Shown: positions 1 to 5,612 of the stretch, one piece after another | How the letters are laid out: each line of letters starts with the position of its first letter | How positions within the stretch are numbered: the stretch's first letter is position 1 | Made by a program: the position numbers and the translations under genes | The notes under the pieces: model-generated | Database searches by the model: none | Told to the model about the DNA's origin: nothing | What the model saw: the letters and a program-made list of their open reading frames with translations, nothing else | Virus record (IMG/VR): IMGVR_UViG_3300010054_000046 | Span: 1 to 38,681 of that record | DNA: 38,681 nucleotides | Origin: a virus | Direction: 5' to 3' (one strand)

Positions 1-1
1 G

Positions 2-100
2 CATTTTGATGAGAACGCAGTGGCGACGCTGGAGAAAGACAAAAAGGTGCTTCTCAAGCAAATCACCCGGGAAACCGTTCAGCTTGTAGCCATACCCTAG
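2..100 (+). CDS. 3' end of unidentified host gene (partial)
   Basis: An open frame enters from the left edge and ends at a TAG at 98-100, giving 32 residues that end in VQLVAIP. The fragment is Lys/Glu-rich and too short for me to assign a family. It lies outside the phage terminal repeat, so it is read as host DNA. The phage begins about 30 bp after this stop codon. Confidence 0.5.
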   Translation, partial: HFDENAVATLEKDKKVLLKQITRETVQLVAIP

Positions 101-131
101 TTTTTAACTTTTAATAAAATTTATAATCGCG

Positions 132-165
132 AAAACGAATTGTTCAAAAATTAAAAACGAATTGT
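132..165 (+). repeat. Left phage end: two 12-bp transposase-site candidates (L1, L2)
   Basis: The element AAAACGAATTGT occurs at 132-143 and again at 154-165, exactly 22 bp apart. An inverted copy sits at the other end of the phage (38538-38549). Spaced end sites of about 22 bp are typical of MuA-type binding arrays (known for Mu); assigning these as transposase sites is inference. Just inside, GTGCG (164-168) and CGCAC (176-180) form a small inverted repeat. Confidence 0.7.
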
Positions 166-218
166 GCGGAAAAAACGCACACGCTAAGATATAATTAAAT
201 ACTGTTTAAACGCATTTT

Positions 219-242
219 AAAGCCCCTTTGCGGGGCTTTTTT
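219..242 (+). terminator. Rho-independent terminator at the left phage end
   Basis: The stem AAAGCCCC/GGGGCTTT has a 5-nt loop and is followed by a run of Ts on the + strand. It would stop host transcription entering the phage from the left. On the - strand it lies directly after the last late gene, but the T tract there is poor, so leftward termination is less certain. Confidence 0.75.
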
Positions 243-909
243 ATGTGCTGGGACTTCCATATCGCTCTATCATAAGTAAGTCCGGCTTATAGACGTCCTT
301 TACATCTGTGTTTGGCTCAAAGGTACTAAATCTTTCATCCTGCGGGGTTTTCTTGATTATGCCGGCTTTTATTTCACTTACGGCCTGCCGCATTAGTCTT
401 AACCCAATTGGTTGCAGATCGTTCTCCCATAAGCGCCTGGCGGCCTCCTTTGGCCTCATTAAATAATACTTTGGATCAATAAAGCACCAATCCTGGTAAG
501 CAATATCTCCGCGGTCTATGCCGCCATTAAGCCAGAATACACTCCCGCCTGTTATATCATCCCGCATTCTTAAAGCCCACTCAATTGCTGAGCGGCCGCG
601 ATGTTTAGGCAAAAGGCTGGGGTGGTAGCCAATCCAGCCTAACCGGGTCTTATACCGGGTTTTCCTGCCTATAAAGTCAAATGAATGGGCGGTTATCCCT
701 AAATCAACGCCCTCCGGCATTGTATCAGCGTTTAAGGATCCTGCCGGTATTATATCAATTCCAAAGGTTGAGGCTATTGAGCCAAGATACTTATCGCCTA
801 CAGGCGTACATACCCCAACAATCTCAACGCCCTCAATCGATTGGCAAAGCCTGAATACTTCTTTTGCAAAGTATTTCTGGCCGCTTATAAAAACTCTTAA
901 TTTTCTCAT
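241..909 (-). CDS. Formyltransferase-like protein (phage modification cassette)
   Basis: This 222-residue protein resembles the N-terminal catalytic domain of 10-formyl-THF-dependent formyltransferases (PurN/FMT/ArnA fold). It has the YHPSLLP motif at 95-101, followed by HRGR, TGG at 120-122 and GGIDRGDI around 129-136. His96 and Asp132 fit two of the three catalytic residues. The position of the catalytic Asn, two before the His, is Gly94. There is no tRNA-binding C-terminal domain, so it is not a housekeeping Met-tRNA formyltransferase. Its start overlaps the GNAT stop by 4 nt, so the two are translationally coupled. It may transfer a one-carbon or other acyl group in nucleobase modification; substrate unknown. 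Confidence 0.75.
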   Translation of the reverse strand: MRKLRVFISGQKYFAKEVFRLCQSIEGVEIVGVCTPVGDKYLGSIASTFGIDIIPAGSLNADTMPEGVDLGITAHSFDFIGRKTRYKTRLGWIGYHPSLLPKHRGRSAIEWALRMRDDITGGSVFWLNGGIDRGDIAYQDWCFIDPKYYLMRPKEAARRLWENDLQPIGLRLMRQAVSEIKAGIIKKTPQDERFSTFEPNTDVKDVYKPDLLMIERYGSPST

Positions 910-1424
910 TGCTCTCCAATGTATTTAAATCCCTGAATTGCGCGAAAGTGTCCGCCATATCCAGTTCCTGTTATTCCTACTTTTGATTTTTTCTGTATTG
1001 ACTCTATGCTTCTTTTTTTGTTGCTGCCGTATAGCATCGATTTGGTGTAGATCCAGCCCGGCTGCTTTCTCAAGGCCGCGCATAATTGCGGGTGTGTGGT
1101 ATGGAAAAAGGTGCCTAATTTTTTTCCTTTTCGGCCGTGGCCGTCCAGGTGTCTTTGGCAAACCTCATTTAAAAATCTAATACCAACGCCCGCTCCTTGC
1201 CATTCCGGCATAACTACTAAGCGGGTGGCTCTATAAGCCCCGGCGGTAAAAAGTGGGGCAACAGCCAAATGGCAAACAAGCTCACCGTTTACGGTTCCCA
1301 CAAAGTATTCAGACGCTACCGGCATTGCCAGGTCTAAATAATAATGCGGTTTAAAATGCTTCCAGTAACTTCCGCTGACCTTCCAAACCTCAAGCTCGAT
1401 ATCTGGTCGCTTTCCGAGATCGCT
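906..1424 (-). CDS. GNAT acyltransferase domain, -1 frame continuation of the ABC ATPase
   Basis: Acetyltransferase fold with the acyl-CoA-binding loop QGAGVG following RLVVMPEW. A free-standing start exists at ATG 1323-1325 (139 residues), but the same frame stays open upstream to the A10 tract at 1424-1433. That upstream part encodes 33 further residues, including IELEVW and FKPHYYLD, which look like the usual start of the GNAT half in phage ABC-GNAT proteins. The functional product is therefore probably the C-terminal half of a fused protein of about 373 residues made by a -1 slip, possibly alongside a separate short GNAT. Such GNATs are thought to modify DNA bases or a nucleotide precursor; the exact reaction is not known. 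Confidence 0.75.
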   Translation of the reverse strand, partial: SDLGKRPDIELEVWKVSGSYWKHFKPHYYLDLAMPVASEYFVGTVNGELVCHLAVAPLFTAGAYRATRLVVMPEWQGAGVGIRFLNEVCQRHLDGHGRKGKKLGTFFHTTHPQLCAALRKQPGWIYTKSMLYGSNKKRSIESIQKKSKVGITGTGYGGHFRAIQGFKYIGEQ

Positions 1425-2026
1425 TTTTTTTTTAATTCGTTCGTGTCGATGTTATAAACCCAATCAGGTTGCAGCCATTCAATTACATCGTAATGGCAGG
1501 ACAATAGCACCGCTTTTTTGCCCTTATTACGCCTCCACGCTTTTCCGAAGGCCAAAGCCCCCACCTTAGCAATTTGACGGTCTACAACGCTTGTAAATTC
1601 GTCAATAACAATTTGCTCTGGGGCTTCGCAAATTACCCTGGCTAGTCCTGCCCTAAATTGCTGGCCATTACTTAAAGCCCCAAAAGGTCTTAACCAGGAG
1701 GGCACGTCTCCTAAACCTACACCTGCAAGGGCACCGGTAACTGTATTAAATTTACCCTCCGGGTTAATACAGTCAACAATGGGCTTTGAGTTATCCCAGC
1801 CCGCATAAGGATTATATATTTTATCCTCTCCAAAAAAGGCTTTTCCAAGTGAAGTTTTGCCACTTCCTGACTGCCCGACAATGAGGCCAAGCCCCCAATC
1901 TTCCGGAAGATCAATATTTACCTCTTTCTCCCAATTGCAGCCCGTTTCTGCGTTAAACATGCTTTTTACCCTCGCAGCTCTATAGCTGTCAAAATCGCTG
2001 CACCTGTGTTGTAATTGAACTCTCAT
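1334..2026 (-). CDS. ABC-type ATPase (soluble, modification cassette)
   Basis: Single soluble ABC ATPase domain of 230 residues in the zero frame. Walker A is GQSGSGKTS at 51-59, the signature LSNGQ at 118-122, Walker B IVIDEF at 139-144, and an H-loop His178 lies in LLSCHYD. There is no membrane domain, so it is not a transporter. The last 29 residues after Lys201 follow an A10 run and look unnatural; a -1 shift there joins the GNAT frame. The start overlaps the stop of the upstream 43-residue gene by 4 nt. Phage ABC ATPases joined to GNAT domains are a recurring pair, proposed to take part in DNA modification. Confidence 0.85.
   Translation of the reverse strand: MRVQLQHRCSDFDSYRAARVKSMFNAETGCNWEKEVNIDLPEDWGLGLIVGQSGSGKTSLGKAFFGEDKIYNPYAGWDNSKPIVDCINPEGKFNTVTGALAGVGLGDVPSWLRPFGALSNGQQFRAGLARVICEAPEQIVIDEFTSVVDRQIAKVGALAFGKAWRRNKGKKAVLLSCHYDVIEWLQPDWVYNIDTNELKKKAISESDQISSLRFGRSAEVTGSILNRIII
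1424..1433 (-). other. A10 slippery tract between ABC and GNAT frames
   Basis: Ten consecutive A residues on the coding strand, preceded by GAATT and followed by GCG. Slipping back one base, or one extra A, converts the ABC frame into the GNAT frame with no stop in between. It could be programmed ribosomal or transcriptional slippage, a phase-variable homopolymer, or a sequencing/assembly error. Confidence 0.75.
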
Positions 2027-2154
2027 ACCGTTACTACTTTTAATTTTAAACCTTCCTTTTTCAGGTCCTCGTAGACCTTGCGCTGATGTTCCTCATCATT
2101 GCACATTACAATAACTCCGTATTGCTCCTTGTAATTAATTTCCTTTGTTGCCAT
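2023..2154 (-). CDS. 43-residue ParB C-terminal-like mini-protein
   Basis: Starting at ATG 2152-2154, this tiny protein contains GVIVMC, then an Asp/Glu-rich helix, then LKLKVVTV. That beta-alpha-beta pattern resembles the short C-terminal module of phage ParB-like nuclease-fold proteins found near modification genes. The ParB domain itself is absent, so this is either a remnant or a free-standing partner. It is the first gene of the leftward cassette and overlaps the ABC gene by 4 nt. A longer frame extends upstream to 2205 but would enter the inverted repeat; the internal ATG fits better. Confidence 0.6.
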   Translation of the reverse strand: MATKEINYKEQYGVIVMCNDEEHQRKVYEDLKKEGLKLKVVTV

Positions 2155-2177
2155 AATTCTATAATTGGTTATATTTG
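2148..2177 (+). promoter_or_regulatory. Rightward Bacteroidetes-type promoter for a structured RNA
   Basis: TTG at 2148-2150 and TATATTTG at 2170-2177 are separated by 19 bp, an excellent match to the TTG-N19-TAnnTTTG consensus. It faces right, against all surrounding genes, and would start transcription a few bases before the large inverted repeat. TATATTTGTTC here is identical to the start of the early-operon promoter/operator at the other phage end. Confidence 0.7.
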
Positions 2178-2180
2178 TTC

Positions 2181-2303
2181 GCCGCCAAGCAATAAAAAAG
2201 CACATTACCCGTACCTCAAGGCTTCCCCTCGGTCTGTACGTGTAACGTGCTTTGTTAGTTTTTGCTTGGCGGCAGAACTGATGGCCGGGGGTTTTTTACC
2301 CCC
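2181..2303 (+). ncRNA. Candidate structured phage RNA (long interrupted hairpin)
   Basis: Downstream of the rightward promoter the sequence folds on itself in three stacked helices: 12 bp (2181-2192 with 2262-2273), 11 of 12 bp (2197-2208 with 2242-2253) and 5 bp (2210-2214 with 2236-2240), closing on a 21-nt terminal region. A GGGGG/CCCCC hairpin (2287-2303) with a T6A loop follows as a possible terminator, though it lacks a T tract after the stem. No credible ORF lies inside. The RNA would be antisense to the late transcript between the collar-fibre gene and the modification cassette. It could instead be a DNA-level palindrome (recombination site or MITE). Confidence 0.5.
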
Positions 2304-2313
2304 TTAAAGAAAA

Positions 2314-3168
2314 CTATCCCGTATAAGCAATCCAGGCCATTGTATAGAACTTAGGCCGGTTCTCGTGAGATTTCCCACCTCCGGTACTTGCTGTGGTGAA
2401 AGAAGCCGTTTGAGAACCGCTAAGGCTGGTCTCAGTAACATCAGTTGAACCAATATTGTCTTTATTCGTGAAACGGTTAGTGTCACCTGAAAAGCTGTTG
2501 TAGGCCGGAACCGCTCTAGGCAGGCTGTGCTTGTGAGGTTTAATGTAAACGCTCCCGCTGTGGCTGTGGCTCGGCAGCTCCTCTTCGGTTAAGGTGTGCT
2601 TATGAGATCCTCCCGTTTTACCTATTTCATTGTGATCTGGATCATTTGGATCTAAGCCCACTACAAACATTCCACTCAAATCCGGAGTTCCGTTGCTGCC
2701 ATCACATAGCTGCCAGCCGTCCGGGATATCATTAACGGCACCCCAATAAGGAAGACCACACTGTTTTGGCGGTAAACGCTTAGAAACCTCGCTTAACGGA
2801 CTTATCCGCTTCAGGTCTGCCCAGGCGGTCCCTTCAGCTGCAAAACGGGCGTAGCGCTCAAAATAAGCATCCTGCACGTCGGCCTGGCCGTCACCTTCTG
2901 AATCATTGAAGTACTGCACCTGTTCTATACTCTCCACTATTTCTACATGAGACTTAACGGGGCCTCCCTGGAAAGGCAAAGCCTCTCCGCCAATGATCAC
3001 TATCCCGTCGGCAGCAGATCCATTGGTAACCTCACAGCCTTTCACGATGCAATTTTCACCGCCTAAAGCAGTGGCCACACCGTGAACCTCGTTGATCATA
3101 TCTCGAACAAAGCGCCAGGTCTTTGAGGTGCCTGGGAAACCGCCGCCTAATACTACTATCTTATTCAT
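2314..3168 (-). CDS. Tail fibre with collar-domain tip (gp49 position)
   Basis: 284 residues. A phage tail-collar module spans about residues 140-284: IPDGWQLCDG, then PDLSGMFVVG, then two His-rich repeats (SHKHTL and SHSHSG), ending with NRPKFYTMAWI. In T4 gp12-like fibres the paired HxH motifs bind metal along the trimer axis. The N-terminal 140 residues probably attach to the baseplate. It follows the gp47- and gp48-like genes, matching Mu's order, and is the last structural gene before the left-end cassette. Likely part of the receptor-binding apparatus. Confidence 0.8.
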   Translation of the reverse strand: MNKIVVLGGGFPGTSKTWRFVRDMINEVHGVATALGGENCIVKGCEVTNGSAADGIVIIGGEALPFQGGPVKSHVEIVESIEQVQYFNDSEGDGQADVQDAYFERYARFAAEGTAWADLKRISPLSEVSKRLPPKQCGLPYWGAVNDIPDGWQLCDGSNGTPDLSGMFVVGLDPNDPDHNEIGKTGGSHKHTLTEEELPSHSHSGSVYIKPHKHSLPRAVPAYNSFSGDTNRFTNKDNIGSTDVTETSLSGSQTASFTTASTGGGKSHENRPKFYTMAWIAYTG

Positions 3169-3173
3169 AACTT

Positions 3174-3668
3174 TTAATCTGATTCAATTCTATAGGTTTT
3201 ATCCGGCAATCGGTAAAAATCGATCAAGGACTTCATTCTGATAATCTGAGCTTCCCGAAGTTCAAAAGGAACTGAAACAACAAAGTCAACATCTAGAGAC
3301 TGCAGCTGTCCGCCGTCGTAAAAATGTACCGGTGCATTTTCTGCAGGATCGTAAAATAAAACCGGCTTTTGCTCTTCTGGATTGTAGAACCACACGCCAT
3401 CCCGGTAGGCTCCGTCGCCTACTTTGATACGCCTTAACTGAACATCAAAGGCATCATTAAGCACATTTTCCAGGGCAAATACCTGCGGCGTGTTTTCAAT
3501 CTTGTACAATGAATTTCTGCGGAAGGTCAAGAACTGCGTGTGCAGGTTCACAACCGGCTTTACCAGGCACCTTAACCAGGCAATCATTCCGCTTTGCCTT
3601 AAACCGATTGGCAGGCAATGAATGACCAGGTCATTCAGCTTTATATCATATACCTTTGAAAAATCCAT
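3174..3668 (-). CDS. Baseplate/tail protein in the gp48 position
   Basis: 164 residues, no signal peptide or membrane segment. The middle has repeated short elements (VWFYNPEE, VLFYDPAE, VHFYDG) that look like a small beta-repeat, perhaps fibre-attaching. Its stop-start overlap with the upstream J-like gene and its place before the collar fibre match Mu gp48. Function is inferred from position; I do not recognise a named domain. Confidence 0.6.
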   Translation of the reverse strand: MDFSKVYDIKLNDLVIHCLPIGLRQSGMIAWLRCLVKPVVNLHTQFLTFRRNSLYKIENTPQVFALENVLNDAFDVQLRRIKVGDGAYRDGVWFYNPEEQKPVLFYDPAENAPVHFYDGGQLQSLDVDFVVSVPFELREAQIIRMKSLIDFYRLPDKTYRIESD

Positions 3669-4573
3669 TAAAGCTGTACTGTTTTCGATTTAAATACAAT
3701 TGTAAGGCCGCTAACGGTAATTAGCTGACCGGTCTCGGGATCTTCCTCCTCCAGTTCGGCTATTTCCATATAACCTGAATTGGCGATGTAGCTGCTTTCT
3801 ATCGGTTTCCATTCTGCAGGCTGCAGATAGTTAGCTTCCGCAGAATTCACATAAACCTCCCCGTCTGCACAGCCTTCAATTTCCTGAAGGATGTCCACCA
3901 GTTCCGAAAGAATGAATTCTCCGTTGAATTTAAGGTTACTCAAATACTGGTTAATGGCCGTTTGAACAGGAGTGTTATCACTTCCGTCTATTCGCGCCCC
4001 GTTCTGGTCAAGAATGAGCGGGTTATAGAAGAAAGTAATATTAAGCTTCAGTTCGTCTGGATCATCGCTCAAGGTGACGATCTTGGTACCGGCGGGTTTG
4101 ATCCTGGCAAAGTATTGCTCCACACCGCTGCGTTCTTCTTCGGAAAGCTTTACCAGCTTTTCATTTTCCTCCTTCGCCATTTTGATAAAAATGTGCTTTC
4201 GCTGGTTAAGTTCCACCTCAATAACCGCAGCCCTGGAAACCACTTTTGCAGCTTCGATCTGGGCATCGGTGTAACCGGTACCGGGATAAGATCCTGTGGT
4301 CTCATCCAGCGGGTGGCCGTGCCGATAATCTAAAGCGGCATTGCGAAACCAAAGCCGGGAGAACAACTTTTGTTCCCTTATCTTCTGATCCAGCTCTACG
4401 CGGAAAATATCCATTGCCTGGTAAAGGCTCCAGATGCAAACCGCGACGATATATGCCCACAGATTATATATTGAAACCTTTGAGGTGCTGTCAAGCCCTG
4501 CAAGTGCCTCCTGATTGGTTTTTTCCTGAAGGATCTGGTTCTTGATTTGCTCAATAGTGAGTGTGGCCATCAT
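3668..4573 (-). CDS. Baseplate J-like protein (Mu gp47 position)
   Basis: 301 residues. The order of an N-terminal helical segment, a central region with KPAGTKIVTLSDDPDELKL, and a C-terminal alpha/beta stretch (INQYLSNLKFNGEFILSELV) is like Baseplate_J/gp47 proteins. These link the wedge to the tail fibres of contractile tails. In Mu, gp47 directly follows gp46; here roughly 4.9 kb of lysis, fibre and secreted-protein genes separates them. Two ATGs in tandem could start it. Confidence 0.65.
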   Translation of the reverse strand: MMATLTIEQIKNQILQEKTNQEALAGLDSTSKVSIYNLWAYIVAVCIWSLYQAMDIFRVELDQKIREQKLFSRLWFRNAALDYRHGHPLDETTGSYPGTGYTDAQIEAAKVVSRAAVIEVELNQRKHIFIKMAKEENEKLVKLSEEERSGVEQYFARIKPAGTKIVTLSDDPDELKLNITFFYNPLILDQNGARIDGSDNTPVQTAINQYLSNLKFNGEFILSELVDILQEIEGCADGEVYVNSAEANYLQPAEWKPIESSYIANSGYMEIAELEEEDPETGQLITVSGLTIVFKSKTVQL

Positions 4574-5066
4574 TCCATTTTTTAGGGTTCCTTACCGCTT
4601 CAAAAAAAGCGTCTAAGTAGATCTTTGCCAGGTCTTCATCCCTGAACAGGAAGTTTGCCCTGTCGCTCGCCTGGCACCGCATTATATCATAGTGGCACTG
4701 GCAGCAATCATCCAAGCCCATTGCATGACCTAATTCGTGGAGGAACAGGCGAAGCTTCGAACCGTCATTTTCCTCCATTTTTGCCCGCTTTAGTTCAATC
4801 CAAAGATCCTGCCCACGTGTCCAGGTAATCCCGTCGGCCTTATCTCCAGATAAGGAGGGCTGGCCACCTTTGCTAACAGGCTGCTCAATTACCATTATGC
4901 TGTCAATGGCCGCAATTCGTTCTTTCACTTCAATCCCACGTGCCAATGCCTCCTGTTCAAAATTATCTAAGAGAGGCCGAACAATGTCCGGACGATTAGT
5001 GTACGGTTCCTGCGCCGAAACCGCAAAGCTGAATAGCAGCGCAAGTGTTAAAAAGGTCGTTTTCAT
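4551..5066 (-). CDS. Secreted metzincin-like zinc metalloprotease
   Basis: 171 residues with a clean signal peptide (1-18, cleavage after VSA). The zinc site HELGHAMGLDD at 110-120 fits HExxHxxGxxD, with His110, Glu111 and His114, and Asp120 as probable third ligand. Met129 (YDIM) suits a Met-turn. A Cys cluster (121, 122, 124) and His125 follow directly. It overlaps the lipoprotein gene upstream and the J-like gene downstream, so it is part of the late operon. A secreted protease is unusual in a phage tail block. It may attack host surface protein or slime during release, or act as a lysogenic factor. Confidence 0.75.
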   Translation of the reverse strand: MKTTFLTLALLFSFAVSAQEPYTNRPDIVRPLLDNFEQEALARGIEVKERIAAIDSIMVIEQPVSKGGQPSLSGDKADGITWTRGQDLWIELKRAKMEENDGSKLRLFLHELGHAMGLDDCCQCHYDIMRCQASDRANFLFRDEDLAKIYLDAFFEAVRNPKKWNDGHTHY

Positions 5067-5413
5067 TGATAGTTAGATTTGATTTGCGCCATATCGCGAT
5101 TTACCTGGTGTGGATGAAGGCTAAATGCTACAATCTTAATCTTTCGCTTAAAACAGTCCTGGCAGTCTAAATCTTCAAAGCTCACATAGTATTTGCGGCC
5201 TTCTTCCAGGCGCAAACCTTTGGGCAGCGTAAAAGCTGCCGGATTCTGATTCGCGAGAAACAAATGCCCGGTTTCGCTTTTCAGGGTAATTTCCTCCCCG
5301 GCAATTGTGTTGACTGTAAGTGCGATCACAGTTCTTTGAATAAGTTCAACTTTTTGAGCCATACAGCTGGTAAGGCTAAAACTTAATGCGAATAGTAGTA
5401 GTGTTTTTTTCAT
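5063..5413 (-). CDS. Small outer-membrane lipoprotein
   Basis: 116 residues with a type II signal peptide: hydrophobic segment followed by SLTSC, with the lipidated Cys at position 17. The mature part is a short beta-rich domain with a DCQDC pair near residue 85. It overlaps the metalloprotease gene by 4 nt, so the two may act together at the cell surface. No family recognised. Confidence 0.65.
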   Translation of the reverse strand: MKKTLLLFALSFSLTSCMAQKVELIQRTVIALTVNTIAGEEITLKSETGHLFLANQNPAAFTLPKGLRLEEGRKYYVSFEDLDCQDCFKRKIKIVAFSLHPHQVNRDMAQIKSNYQ

Positions 5414-5421
5414 ATCAATAA

Positions 5422-5610
5422 TTAAATTAATTCTTCAGTTGGTGGTGGATTGAAATCGGCTTCCACACCTAAGTCGCAAGCCTGATGTTCTACTTCAAAA
5501 ATGAACCAATCGCCATTTATATCTTGTACAGGATTGAAATACCCGCCTGATTCCATTTTTTGGCCGCCAAGAGATTCTTTTTCTGATGATGTTATTTTAT
5601 ATGCTTTCAT
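5422..5610 (-). CDS. Small hypothetical protein after the tail fibre
   Basis: 62 residues starting at MKAYK; an ATG three codons upstream is possible and would overlap the fibre gene slightly. The sequence ends in a Pro/Glu-rich tail. No signal peptide, membrane segment or known motif. Its place between the fibre and secreted-protein genes suggests co-expression late in infection. Confidence 0.55.
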   Translation of the reverse strand: MKAYKITSSEKESLGGQKMESGGYFNPVQDINGDWFIFEVEHQACDLGVEADFNPPPTEELI

Positions 5611-5612
5611 TT

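Noticed and set aside
925-1180. Overlapping open frames on both strands inside the GNAT gene
   Set aside because: Low-complexity, basic or Phe/Leu-rich products without domain character; they are shadows of the GNAT frame.
2181-2273. Inverted repeat as an invertase (gix-like) site pair for fibre switching
   Set aside because: The arms are only 69 bp apart with no coding segment between and no invertase gene in the window; a promoter aimed into the repeat favours an RNA.
2148-2303. Retron or diversity-generating retroelement RNA
   Set aside because: No reverse transcriptase and no template/variable repeat pair was found anywhere in the window.
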